A DNA stretch of 64,000 nucleotides from an uncultured Clostridia bacterium (GTDB lineage: Bacteria > Bacillota > Clostridia > Oscillospirales > Acutalibacteraceae): assembly GCA_947632045.1 (NCBI GenBank), contig CANRNQ010000001.1:100458-164457 (forward strand), read 5' to 3'. The position numbers and the translations under genes were made by a program. Under the pieces are notes generated by a model, which was not told the DNA's origin, did no database searches, and saw only the letters and a list, made by a program, of their open reading frames with translations. Positions 1-8,497 of this stretch are shown here, in pieces (position 1 is the first letter of the stretch; the number at the start of each line of letters is the position of its first letter).

Positions 1-47
1 AGCGCGAGCATAAACGTAAGAATCAAATTGAAAATTTTTCTGTTCAT
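1..47 (-). CDS. N-terminus of an exported protein (partial)
   Basis: Only the first 15 codons are present before the window edge. The reading is MNRKIFNLILTFMLA, a short basic start followed by a hydrophobic run, as in a signal peptide or lipoprotein leader. A purine-rich ribosome site (AAAGGAAAG) sits just upstream of the ATG. It follows the Wzy-like gene on the same strand after about 135 bases, so the two may share a transcript. No function can be assigned. Confidence 0.55.
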   Translation of the reverse strand, partial: MNRKIFNLILTFMLA

Positions 48-183
48 AAAACACTTTCCTTTACACTGTTTATAAAATTCTCCGCCGTCGGGAAAGCCGC
101 GCTGTTTTTACCCTTCGCTTTTCGCTTTGCCGTTCGGCCTCTGCTTATCCATCGGGCTATCCGACCGCTTCGCTTTACGCGCC

Positions 184-1881
184 TTATACGGCCTTGCCGC
201 TTTTTATCTGCTCTATATACTCTCTCACGTCGTCGGGAAGCTCCGTTTTGGGCTGGTCGTAAATCCTTCTGCCAAGCTCGCTCAGCCTGCTTTTAAGTCC
301 GCTCAGCCTGTCGCTCGTTTTTATAAGCTCCTCGGCGCAGTAATCCGCGCTGCCGGAGTCCCCTGCCTGATTGTAAAGATATATGCCCTGTATAAGCATA
401 TAGCAGTACTCCTCATACTCATCATAGGCAAAGGGCGCTATATCGAATATTTTATTTTTATACTCCATAAGCTTTTCAAAGTCGCCTTGAGAATACGCCT
501 GCCGCGCCTTTGCGCTGTAAGCTATCTGCACATATTTGTTTTGAGAAATTATCTTGTCGGCGTCTTTGCTCTGTGCGTCGATATCCTCTTCGCCTATCAA
601 TACGGAGATGTTGTTTTGAGTGTTGAAGGGGCACATAGCCTGAGCCGGTTCGCACAGCCCGAAATATGAAAGGCAAAGCGCTATTGCAAAATAAAGCGAA
701 ACAGCGCCGGAAATTATCAAGGCTGCTGCAGCGGCTGTCCTGCCCTTGAGCAGGCGAAGCTCCTTGCCTGTATCGAAATCGAGAAGAAGCAGCAGCACGA
801 AAAACATGGCCGTGAATTGCAGGTCGAAGTCGAACATACAGTGCAATACAAAGGTTATTATGATTATCCTTTTTGCGGCGGTCGCCCGTGTGCTGAATAT
901 GGATCTTATTATTCCGGCGACAAAAAGCGCAAAGGGAACCCAGCCCACGTCGAGCATTATTTGCAAGAGGTCGTTGTGTATATACATTACGGAATACACT
1001 CCGGTCTGTATGGACTGCTGAATATAATAATAGCCCATATAGCCGAGTCCGAATGGGTTTTTGAGCAGCACGGGCAGCGCGTCGCACCAGTATAAAAGCC
1101 GGCCGACAAAGGTGCTGTCATCAAGCGAGAGCGATAGATACCTTGAAAACAGGGGATTATCTCTAAGCACCGGCAGCAGAATAAAGATAGCGGCTGCCGC
1201 CGCCGCGCAGACGGCGACTATAACTATTTTATGCTTTTTCCCCTTTTTGAAAAAGAGTATCAGTATATTTGCCGCCACCGCAAGCACAAACACCGCTCTA
1301 CTGCCCGTAAGGAGCATAAGAGCGACAAGTGCGGCCGCGACCACTGCGTCTGCAAGCCTTATTTTTTCCTTTGACAGCGCCACAAGCTCGCCCGTCAGCA
1401 AAAACAGGGCAAAGGAGTTGGGGTATTGAAAGAAGCCGCCGAGCCTGCCCGCCACCGTAAAGTAGCCGTTAAAGGCCGGTATGAGCATAAATATTGCCGA
1501 CAGAGCTCCGAGCGCAAGGGCGAGATACGGCAGAGCGTTCAGCGCCGCCTCCTTCATATTTTTGTCCTGCATCAGCAAAAGCATAAAGAGCGCTGCCGGC
1601 AGAAATTTTAAAAATCCTATAAACGCCATGCCGGAATCGAGGGCGTAAAATGTTGTTATAAGATACCCGAGCAATATCGCGGTTATTGATATGCTGACTA
1701 TATTTACATTAAGGGTAAGCGCCCTTGATCTTATCAGCCTGACCGTCAGCACCGCTGAGATTAGCGCCGAAAGAGCGCAGCTTATATACTCGTTAAAGCC
1801 GCCAGACAGCAGACAGGCGAGCAGCAGCAGCGCCTGAGCCGAATTTGAATTTTTTTTGCAAAAGGCCTTTATTTTGTCCAT
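184..1881 (-). CDS. O-antigen ligase / Wzy-like polymerase family membrane protein
   Basis: A 565-residue protein of roughly ten to twelve hydrophobic segments over residues 15-430, followed by a soluble C-terminal tail of about 135 residues rich in charged and aromatic positions. The stretch GRLGGFFQYPNSFALFLL and the later HNDLLQIMLDVGW are typical of the Wzy_C/WaaL-type family (PF04932), whose members polymerise or ligate undecaprenyl-linked glycans at the outer face of the membrane. The tail looks helical and may be TPR-like. In a Gram-positive this suggests polymerisation or attachment of a surface polysaccharide, but no glycosyltransferase cluster is adjacent; the polymer genes at 42-51 kb are far away. 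The ATG at 1881 has a GGAAAG ribosome site. The exact substrate is unknown. Confidence 0.75.
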   Translation of the reverse strand: MDKIKAFCKKNSNSAQALLLLACLLSGGFNEYISCALSALISAVLTVRLIRSRALTLNVNIVSISITAILLGYLITTFYALDSGMAFIGFLKFLPAALFMLLLMQDKNMKEAALNALPYLALALGALSAIFMLIPAFNGYFTVAGRLGGFFQYPNSFALFLLTGELVALSKEKIRLADAVVAAALVALMLLTGSRAVFVLAVAANILILFFKKGKKHKIVIVAVCAAAAAAIFILLPVLRDNPLFSRYLSLSLDDSTFVGRLLYWCDALPVLLKNPFGLGYMGYYYIQQSIQTGVYSVMYIHNDLLQIMLDVGWVPFALFVAGIIRSIFSTRATAAKRIIIITFVLHCMFDFDLQFTAMFFVLLLLLDFDTGKELRLLKGRTAAAAALIISGAVSLYFAIALCLSYFGLCEPAQAMCPFNTQNNISVLIGEEDIDAQSKDADKIISQNKYVQIAYSAKARQAYSQGDFEKLMEYKNKIFDIAPFAYDEYEEYCYMLIQGIYLYNQAGDSGSADYCAEELIKTSDRLSGLKSRLSELGRRIYDQPKTELPDDVREYIEQIKSGKAV

Positions 1882-1898
1882 ACATACATTTCCTTTCC

Positions 1899-1966
1899 AC
1901 GCCGCCGATTTTATTTCGGCGGCGCAGAAGCAGCAAGCGGAACGCCTTCGGCGACCGCCTGCTGCC
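1899..1966. other. Two adjacent GC-rich hairpins between genes
   Basis: Between the dockerin gene and the Wzy-like gene lie two inverted repeats. The first pairs CGCCGCCGA with TCGGCGGCG around an A/T loop. The second is an imperfect hairpin starting GCAGCAAGCGG and ending CCGCCTGCTGC, with an inner CGCC-TTC-GGCG. Neither has a strong T tract on the minus strand, so termination of the dockerin transcript is possible but weak. It does not match the ten-copy cloverleaf repeat found later in the window. Confidence 0.35.
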
Positions 1967-2014
1967 TTGATTTTATTTTAATTTTTTACCGTCTATTGAG
2001 TGCGGGGCGGAATT

Positions 2015-4588
2015 TTAAGCCGCGCCTTTAACATAGGGCAGCGTTTCGTATCCTACCCACTTCGCAATATGACGCGTCAGCACCATTCTGTCCTTAGCGT
2101 CAATAAGACCGTCGGCGTTTACGTCCGCCGCAGCCTCGTTTATGCTTTCATAGCCTTGCCACTTCGCTATATGGCGAGTGATAAACATTCTGTCCTTAGC
2201 GTCTATCGTTCCGTCGCCGTTCACGTCGCCCTTGTCGCGCCCTATACCGAGAAGCTCGGCAGCCTTGTCAAGCTGATTTGTGCCGTCCTCGAGTGTAAAT
2301 GAGGCGAACTTGTTGTCTGCGGCAAGAATATTATAAACGTCCAAAGCCGTTGTATCAAAGCTATTAACGAGGTTCGCAAGTGTATCTGAAGTCATCTTGT
2401 CAGGATTAACTGCGAGATTAATTGCTAAGTAATTCTTGATAAACATAGCAACAATGCTTGCGCCGTCCTCTGTCGGACATATAACCTTGCCGACTACATT
2501 GCCGACTGAGGTGATTTCAATGTGAGGACCCGAAGAGGCAACGCCCTCAAACTCCGTTGCGGCCGCATATTTGTATGAGTCCACAGGATTCTCAAGCATA
2601 TTGTTTTTATCTGTTTTTGCTATCTTGCCTATGCAGTCATTGTTGAGAACGCAGGCATAGGTTTGAGCGCCTGTAGAAATGCTGAAGATAATCAAATCAT
2701 AAGGGCCCGTCGGAATATAATATTTAAATACGTTTTCGCCCTTTTCGGGTGCGCGTGTCATTTCCTCGCTTGAATCTTGCCAGTCATAAAGCCAAGAGCC
2801 GTCCGAACCGTAAACGTGACAATATGCCTTGAAGATACGGCCGTCTGTCGGCCACGGGCATTCCCAATAAATCGTACCGCCCTTGAAGAATGGCCTGCCC
2901 TCCTCGCCCAAGGGGTTTATACCGAGGAGCTCGGCGGCCTTGTCAAGCATTTTTGTGCCGTCGCTAAGTAAAAATGTTGGAAATTCGCTGTCCGCTGCAA
3001 GAACAGCATAAACATCCAGAGCCGTTGTATCAAAAATCGGAATAAAATCGGCGAGCATATCGGCGGTTATTGCGTCGTTAAAGCCGAGATAGGTTTTGAT
3101 AAACGCGGCTACAACATGTTCGCCATTCTCAGTCGGGCACATAAGCTTTCCGGTTATATTGCCGATTGAGGTGATTGCAAGGTGAGGCCCCGAGGAGGCA
3201 ACGCCCTCGAACTCTGTTGAAGCCGCAATTCTGTTTGAATCCAAGGGATTTTCAAGCATATTGCTTTTATCGGTTTTTGCAATCTTGCCTATGCAGTCGT
3301 CGGTAAGAACACATTCGTATGTTTGAGCGCCTGTCGAAATGCTGAAGATGATCAAATCATACGGACCGGCCGGAATATCATACTTAAATACATTTTCACC
3401 CTTTTCGGGTGCGGCTGTCATTTTTTCACTTTCAGTCTGCCAGTCATAAAGCCAATAACCGTTCGAACCGTAAACGTGACAATATGCCGCGAAGCCATAG
3501 ACGTTTGTCGACCACGGGCATTCCCAATAAACTGTACCGCCTCTAAAGAACGGCATACTGTTGTGCGGAAGATTTATACTACCGATCGGCGGTTCGTGAG
3601 GCGTGTTATCGGGCGGCTCAGGCGGCATGACCTCCGGCGGTATATAGGTATAGTCCATATCAAAGTAGGGGCTCTGCGCCTCGCCTAAGTCGTTGAGAAT
3701 AAGCTCGCCGTCCTCATCTGTAAATCCCTTGTTTGTCATATCGCCGGAAATCGGGTTATAGAACTTCCAGTTTGTGACGGCTTGTTTACTTGTAATACCC
3801 GTGAGGGGATTTTCATAAAGCTTCCAGTCCCTTACATAGGTGATACAGCCGCACAGATCAGTAACGCCTGTTGCATAGTTACCCCTATATTCGCCCGTTG
3901 AGAAGAACTCATCACTATCATAAATATCGTCGGGAATCTCAACCTTGCTGCCGAGTACGTTAAATATTGCGTCTTGAACCTTGACGTCCTGGGTCTGCTG
4001 TGCGGCCTCGTCCTTAGCGGGATCATAGTCGTCATTGGTCGGAAGTCCGCCGTCTATACCGTTGTTCCAGATTATAGTGTTAGCGTCCGATCTGCAAAGA
4101 GCAAAATACACCTTGCCGAATACAGCCTCCGTATTAGCTGCGTACTCGGCAATATCCTCCTCGCTTGCGCTCGGATTCATATACTCATAGTAAGTAATCA
4201 TATAATCTGCGAGATTATTAGCGGGGTCGCCCGGCCAAGCTGTGTTATCCTCATATGACCCTCCGTAGAACCAGTAGAAGCCTATCTCAAAGCCCTCGTT
4301 CTTATACTTTGCGATAGCAGGGTCGAGCCACTCGTCGGGAGCAAGAAAATAATAAATCTTGTAAAGGCCGTCCCACTCCGGCCTGTTCGGGTCGGAATCG
4401 TGAAAGTCGTTGAGTATCATGCCCTCCGGCATGGGGATACCCCTTTGCCTTTCGCTGCGGGCAATGCTTGTCGAGCTTGCTTTATCGCTTTCCGCCGCCG
4501 CTGCCGTTGTCGGCGCGACGCAGAAAATTCCGAGTATCAGCGCAAGCGCAAGCAAAATGGACATACATTTGCAATTTTTAATTCTCAT
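2015..4588 (-). CDS. Secreted dockerin protein with tandem starch-binding-like modules
   Basis: 857 residues. The start is placed at the ATG at 4588, which has a GGAGAGG ribosome site and opens a clear signal peptide (basic start, hydrophobic run, AAAA cleavage region). Residues about 35-320 form an N-terminal domain with IGFYWFYGG, AWPGD and IIWNNGIDGG followed by QTQDV, a pattern like CBM26-type starch-binding modules. A Pro/Glu linker leads to two about 218-residue repeats (about 346-560 and 564-785), each starting PFFRGG/PFFKGG and containing YWECPW, AYCHVYGS, WLYDWQ and STGAQTY. The C-terminus (about 793-857) is a type I dockerin with two calcium loops, DVNGDGTIDAKD and DVNADGLIDAKD. No catalytic motif is visible, so it is probably a starch or glycan adhesion or scaffold-attached protein. 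Starch as ligand is inferred. Confidence 0.8.
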   Translation of the reverse strand: MRIKNCKCMSILLALALILGIFCVAPTTAAAAESDKASSTSIARSERQRGIPMPEGMILNDFHDSDPNRPEWDGLYKIYYFLAPDEWLDPAIAKYKNEGFEIGFYWFYGGSYEDNTAWPGDPANNLADYMITYYEYMNPSASEEDIAEYAANTEAVFGKVYFALCRSDANTIIWNNGIDGGLPTNDDYDPAKDEAAQQTQDVKVQDAIFNVLGSKVEIPDDIYDSDEFFSTGEYRGNYATGVTDLCGCITYVRDWKLYENPLTGITSKQAVTNWKFYNPISGDMTNKGFTDEDGELILNDLGEAQSPYFDMDYTYIPPEVMPPEPPDNTPHEPPIGSINLPHNSMPFFRGGTVYWECPWSTNVYGFAAYCHVYGSNGYWLYDWQTESEKMTAAPEKGENVFKYDIPAGPYDLIIFSISTGAQTYECVLTDDCIGKIAKTDKSNMLENPLDSNRIAASTEFEGVASSGPHLAITSIGNITGKLMCPTENGEHVVAAFIKTYLGFNDAITADMLADFIPIFDTTALDVYAVLAADSEFPTFLLSDGTKMLDKAAELLGINPLGEEGRPFFKGGTIYWECPWPTDGRIFKAYCHVYGSDGSWLYDWQDSSEEMTRAPEKGENVFKYYIPTGPYDLIIFSISTGAQTYACVLNNDCIGKIAKTDKNNMLENPVDSYKYAAATEFEGVASSGPHIEITSVGNVVGKVICPTEDGASIVAMFIKNYLAINLAVNPDKMTSDTLANLVNSFDTTALDVYNILAADNKFASFTLEDGTNQLDKAAELLGIGRDKGDVNGDGTIDAKDRMFITRHIAKWQGYESINEAAADVNADGLIDAKDRMVLTRHIAKWVGYETLPYVKGAA

Positions 4589-4842
4589 AAGTTTCCTCTC
4601 CTTCTTCAATGTTTTTTTATTTATAGGGTAGCCCGCCGCGGCCGCCCGTTCCTGAAAAATATTGATTTGAATAATAATTACCGAGTAGCCTCTCAAGGCT
4701 TCGCCTTTCAGGAAACTCGCATTTGCCGGAGCTTTTAACACGGAGCCATATCTCGAAGCCTATATTTTGTCAAATCAAAGCTATATATTAATAAGTTTTA
4801 CATATAAAATATTAATACTTTTTTCATATATTGTCAACATTC

Positions 4843-4866
4843 AAAAAAGGGCCCGCACAGCCCTTT
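4843..4866 (-). terminator. Rho-independent terminator of the HAD gene
   Basis: On the minus strand AAGGGC pairs with GCCCTT across a 7-base loop and runs directly into a T tract. It begins at the stop codon of the HAD phosphatase gene. Confidence 0.7.
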
Positions 4867-5441
4867 TAAATCTCATTTTTAAATCCTCTCCATGGAGTCA
4901 GCTTGTCGCCGCTTACAAGAAAGCTCGCCTTGGATATCGCGGCGAGGGGGTCGTCGCTGTGCGAATCGGAATAAAAATTATCTATGACTCCGTTTGGAAA
5001 GCAAAGATAAAACCGGCGCAGCTTTTCCTCGCCGTGGCAGTTTTCCCCGTCGTAATCCCCGCTTTTCGGATCCACTCTGGAGGCGATAAGGTTTTTAACC
5101 CCTAAGCGGCGGCAGGCGGGTCTTAAAAGAAACTCCGGCGAAGCGGATATGATAACGTCGTCCCCGCGCCTGAGCTCGAGATAGAAGCTCTTTATTTTAT
5201 GTATATTCTTGTCCCAAAATTCCTCGGCAAGGGTCTCTGCGTCGACGCGGCGCAAAAACGAATACATTCTGCGCTTGAAATCCGTCTTGCTGCCGGATTT
5301 AAACAGATAATACCGCGCGGCGGCCGCCGCAGTATTGAACAGCGAAAAAAACAAGGCCGGTTTTTTTCGTATGCAAAACAAATAAAAATCAGCCGTGCTG
5401 TCGTTTTTGTATATTGTTTTGTCAAAGTCGTATACGTTCAT
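4866..5441 (-). CDS. HAD-superfamily phosphatase, subfamily IB-like
   Basis: 191 residues. Motif I is YDFDKTIYKND near the N-terminus, with the nucleophile and acid/base aspartates (DxDxT). Motif II is ISASPEFLL around residue 100. The acidic end motif is DNFYSDSHSDD around residue 157, with the motif III lysine likely in the preceding HGEEKLRRF. The insertion between motifs I and II is helical, as in subfamily IB (phosphoserine phosphatase-like, PF12710). The substrate cannot be told; close relatives act on small phosphoesters, including phosphoserine and phosphatidylglycerophosphate-like lipids. It is a single-gene unit with its own terminator, divergent from maf. Confidence 0.8.
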   Translation of the reverse strand: MNVYDFDKTIYKNDSTADFYLFCIRKKPALFFSLFNTAAAAARYYLFKSGSKTDFKRRMYSFLRRVDAETLAEEFWDKNIHKIKSFYLELRRGDDVIISASPEFLLRPACRRLGVKNLIASRVDPKSGDYDGENCHGEEKLRRFYLCFPNGVIDNFYSDSHSDDPLAAISKASFLVSGDKLTPWRGFKNEI

Positions 5442-5518
5442 TTCCTCTCTCCGGGTTTTGATTTATCTAAAATTATAAATTACGGCCTTCTCTGCCCGTA
5501 AAATTAAAGCGCAGGGCA

Positions 5519-5546
5519 TTGATTATTTCAGAACAGGCGGTATAAT
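5519..5546 (+). promoter_or_regulatory. Sigma-A type promoter for maf
   Basis: TTGATT and TATAAT are separated by 16 bases. The -10 box ends about 40 bases upstream of the maf start codon. Confidence 0.6.
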
Positions 5547-5585
5547 ATTATAAGCTGTAAGCTTGATTTTACGGAGGTTTTATTT

Positions 5586-6155
5586 ATGGTAATTCTCGCG
5601 TCCGCGTCCCCGCGCAGGCAGGAGCTTTTGTCGCTGATATGCACTGATTTTACGGTCGAGCCCGCAGGCATTGACGAGGCTGTAAGCGACGTAGACAATA
5701 TAGAAAATATTCCGGAGCTGCTTGCGCTGAAAAAGGCGGGGTATATATTCAACAATTTAAAAAGCGCAGGTCAAGGCGATATTGTAATAGGCTGCGACAC
5801 CGGAGTCTTTATTGACGGCAGTATGCTCGGCAAGCCGAAGGACAGAGCCGACGCGCACAAAATGCTGCGTATGCTTTCCGGCAGAGAGCATAAGGTAATA
5901 ACCGGCTGCGCGCTGCTGAGCGAGGGGAGAGCCCTGTCGTTTTCCGTTGCCACTCGAGTAAGCTTCTATGAGCTGACGGAGGAGGAAATAGATGAGTACA
6001 TAAGCACCGGCGAGCCCATGGATAAGGCCGGAGCATATGGAATACAGGGCAGGGGCGCGGCACTTGTAAAGGGTATAAGCGGCGATTTTTACAATGTGGT
6101 AGGACTGCCGGTCGCCGAGCTTAAGAGAAGGCTTGACGAGATAAGCCGGCGTTAA
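5586..6155 (+). CDS. maf: Maf-family nucleoside triphosphate pyrophosphatase
   Basis: 189 residues, the usual length. The N-terminus LASASPRRQELL is the family signature that binds the triphosphate. GCDTGVFIDG and LGKPKD supply acidic metal-binding and substrate residues, and GAYGIQGRGA plus VVGLPVAEL mark the C-terminal half. Maf proteins hydrolyse non-canonical or pyrimidine NTPs (dTTP, UTP, modified bases) to monophosphates and can restrain septation. The conserved DTGVF resembles the dTTP/UTP-type subfamily, but the specificity call is inference. A GGAGG ribosome site lies at the correct distance. It stands alone, convergent with rex. Confidence 0.9.
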   Translation: MVILASASPRRQELLSLICTDFTVEPAGIDEAVSDVDNIENIPELLALKKAGYIFNNLKSAGQGDIVIGCDTGVFIDGSMLGKPKDRADAHKMLRMLSGREHKVITGCALLSEGRALSFSVATRVSFYELTEEEIDEYISTGEPMDKAGAYGIQGRGAALVKGISGDFYNVVGLPVAELKRRLDEISRR

Positions 6156-6253
6156 AGTCTATAAAGTCTATTTTAATTAGAGTCCGGCTTACGCCGCAAA
6201 AATAATATAACGTAAAGGAAGCGTTTGGAGCGGGCGCGGTCAAATAAAAAGCT

Positions 6254-6910
6254 TCACTCCGCGCGCTTTTTATACTCAATATCGGCGCTTATTCTGTAAC
6301 ACAAGGTCATAAGACTGTCGGACATATGCACGTTTTCAACCACCGCGTCGGGATAATCCGCAGCAATGTCGTAGTGACTGAAATTCCAGTAATACCTTAT
6401 GCCCAGCGAGTAAAGCCTTTTGCATATATTCTGAGCCGCGTCCTTGGGCACGCAGAGTATGGCGAGGTTCGGCCTGCGCCTTTTGCAGAACTCTTCAAGC
6501 ATATCGGTGCTCTCTATTTTCACGTTCCTGAGCGTTGCGCCTATGAGCCTTTTATCTCTGTCAAATATTCCTACAAGCCCTATACCCTTTGGCTCAAAGG
6601 CCATATGCGCGGCAACGGCTCGACCGAGGTTGCCCGCGCCGACAAGCACGGCGGTCTTTGGCTCTTTGAGCCCGAGAATGGACTCTATCTCATTTTTAAG
6701 CTGCTCAACGCTGTAGCCGTAGCCCTGCTGGCCAAAGCCGCCAAAGCAATTAAAGTCCTGCCTGACCTGTGAAGCGGTAAGCCTCATTTTAGCGGCGAGC
6801 TGCTTTGACGATATTCTCATAACTCCCTCGCAGCTAAGCTCGCTCAAAAATCTATAATAACGCGGCAAACGTCTGATAACCGACATTGATATCCTATCAC
6901 TTTTAGCCAT
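6254..6910 (-). CDS. rex: Redox-sensing transcriptional repressor Rex
   Basis: 218 residues. I place the start at the ATG at 6910, which has an AGGGGTGAG ribosome site; an in-frame ATG 14 codons upstream has none. The N-terminal winged helix includes SVIRRLPRYYRFL and MRLTASQVRQDFNCFGGFGQQGYGY, the Rex DNA-recognition signature. The Rossmann domain starts VLVGAGNLGRAVA, the NAD(H)-binding GxGxxG loop, and the C-terminal helix mediates dimerisation. Rex represses fermentation and NADH-reoxidising genes when the NAD+/NADH ratio is high. A matching operator lies 67 bases upstream, so the gene is probably autoregulated. Confidence 0.95.
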   Translation of the reverse strand: MAKSDRISMSVIRRLPRYYRFLSELSCEGVMRISSKQLAAKMRLTASQVRQDFNCFGGFGQQGYGYSVEQLKNEIESILGLKEPKTAVLVGAGNLGRAVAAHMAFEPKGIGLVGIFDRDKRLIGATLRNVKIESTDMLEEFCKRRRPNLAILCVPKDAAQNICKRLYSLGIRYYWNFSHYDIAADYPDAVVENVHMSDSLMTLCYRISADIEYKKRAE

Positions 6911-6976
6911 AGGCTCACCCCTCTCAAATTCATATACATTATTATAATCCATTTATTCGGTGAAATAAAGAGCAAA

Positions 6977-6994
6977 TTGTTAATTTTTTAACAG
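6977..6994. promoter_or_regulatory. Rex operator
   Basis: The palindrome TTGTTAA-TTTT-TTAACAG is one base short of the clostridial Rex consensus TTGTTAA-N4-TTAACAA. It lies 67 bases upstream of the rex start codon, where a bound repressor would block rex transcription. Confidence 0.75.
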
Positions 6995-7086
6995 TTTTTT
7001 CGGCGACAGAAGAGCCCAAATTTAGGCTAATAATGCCAATTTCAGAATGTTGAGTAAAATTAATTTGTGTAAAATGAATTAAATTC

Positions 7087-7115
7087 TTGATTTTGGTTTG
7101 CCACTTTGCTATAAT
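7087..7115 (+). promoter_or_regulatory. Sigma-A type promoter reading towards the LytTR gene
   Basis: TTGATT and a perfect TATAAT are separated by 17 bases. Transcription would start near 7122, giving the LytTR gene a leader of about 265 bases. Within it I see a short hairpin with a CCGCC/GGCGG stem near 7150 but no recognised riboswitch and no convincing small gene. Confidence 0.6.
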
Positions 7116-7386
7116 AAAGAAAATAGGGAAAGTGACTTTAATTATAGCCGCCTCCGATGGCGGTTGCCTCCATGCGGAATATGTACTGAAAATAATATAT
7201 ATTCTCCGGACGAAAGAGGCTGCAAGCGCCAAAGCGTTTTGCAAATAATAAAAATTAAAGCCGAGGCGGACACAGCCGCATAAAAACAGCTTTATCGCGA
7301 AGCGGCGGAACGTCTGATTTTCGTTTTGCTTTTAATTTTTTAATTTTTTATTTTCTTTATTTTTGCTTGGGAAGGGTGGTGTAATT

Positions 7387-8109
7387 ATGTATTGTGTCGC
7401 AGTATGCGATGATGAGAGGATTTTTCTCGAACAAACACGCGATATCCTCCGCGAAATATTAATCGAGCACAATGAGGAATTTGAGATAGACTGCTTTGAA
7501 TCGACAAAGGATTTGGAAAAAAGCGCAAAAAAATACAATCTCTATGTTCTTGACATTATGATCGGCGACACAAACGGAATTGAATACGCCGAGCTTCTGC
7601 GCCAAAGGGGCGTTGAAGCAGACATAATATTTATCACCTCAAGTCCGGCTTATGCCCTTGCCGGTTACAGCGTTCACCCCGTCGATTATATTTTAAAACC
7701 GGTCAATATCGACAAGCTCCGCGAGCCCGTGCTCAGGTGCCTGCGCGAGCGCCATTATCTGCCGTATATTGTTGTAAATTCAAAGGAATACGGCAAAATC
7801 AAAATAAACACAAGCGACATAACCTACTGCGAGGTCATGCGGACGGATATTGTCATACACTGCATAGACGGCAAGAAGCTGACGCTGTACGGAACCTTCT
7901 CGTCGTTTTGCAGCGACGAGCTTCCGAGCGATATATTTTACCGCTGTCACCGCAGCTATGCCGTCAATATGCAATATGCCGAGCGCATAAACAGGTATGA
8001 TTTTTCGCTGTCGGACGGCTCGGTGGTGCCAATATCAAAAAACAGCTATAACGACGCTAAGCGGCGCTTTGAGTCTAATCTCAACGGCGAGACCTCCGCG
8101 ATAAATTAA
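7387..8109 (+). CDS. LytTR-family response regulator (orphan)
   Basis: 240 residues, starting at the ATG behind GGGAAGGGTGGTG. The receiver domain (about 1-120) has the acidic pair in VCDDE, the phospho-acceptor aspartate in YVLDIMIGD and the conserved lysine in YILKPV. The C-terminal half (about 135-232) is a LytTR DNA-binding domain with YGKIKINTSDITYCE and YRCHRSYAVNM. Relatives (AgrA, LytR, VirR) control peptide signalling, bacteriocins or surface functions. No histidine kinase, signal peptide gene or transporter is adjacent, so its partner must be encoded elsewhere. Its targets are not visible here. Confidence 0.9.
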   Translation: MYCVAVCDDERIFLEQTRDILREILIEHNEEFEIDCFESTKDLEKSAKKYNLYVLDIMIGDTNGIEYAELLRQRGVEADIIFITSSPAYALAGYSVHPVDYILKPVNIDKLREPVLRCLRERHYLPYIVVNSKEYGKIKINTSDITYCEVMRTDIVIHCIDGKKLTLYGTFSSFCSDELPSDIFYRCHRSYAVNMQYAERINRYDFSLSDGSVVPISKNSYNDAKRRFESNLNGETSAIN

Positions 8110-8310
8110 AGGGCGTTTTGCTCCTTGCCGTCTGCAAGCGGGCCCGCCAGTATCTATTTGAAATTTAAAATGAGTTTTTAAAAGCCGTATCTACCGGCCT
8201 GCATCGCCCAAAAAAGCCGCCGCTGTCGCGCGGCTGCGACATTCTGTTAAGCGGAGGCTATATGCTCGGCTTTGCTCGAATTATGCGCAGTGATATGTGC
8301 TATGATTTTT

Positions 8311-8352
8311 AAATGCAGGACAAGGTTTAAAAACGCGTCCTGCATTTTACTT
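8311..8352 (+). terminator. Rho-independent terminator downstream of the LytTR gene
   Basis: AAATGCAGGAC pairs with GTCCTGCATTT around a 15-base loop and is followed by TACTTTTATTT. It lies about 200 bases after the LytTR stop codon. The intervening stretch shows no gene. Confidence 0.6.
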
Positions 8353-8466
8353 TTATTTACTGTAACATCTGCATAATTTACGCCCGGTTTTTGCATAATT
8401 TCAATAATAATATTGCAAAAAAATTTCCCGTCTGTACCGTTTTTTTGCCCAATTGTATCAAACCTA

Positions 8467-8495
8467 TTGATATTTTTTTGGAGCGGTGGTAAATT
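8467..8495 (+). promoter_or_regulatory. Promoter inside the gene-free stretch
   Basis: TTGATA and TAAATT are separated by exactly 17 bases. Transcription would start near 8502, at the left edge of the structured region described next. No protein gene follows on this strand before the convergent ppdK terminator. Confidence 0.5.
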
Positions 8496-8497
8496 AA

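Noticed and set aside
4589..4741. Longer start of the dockerin protein (51 extra codons)
   Set aside because: The upstream codons have no ribosome site and would bury the signal peptide; the ATG at 4588 has both.
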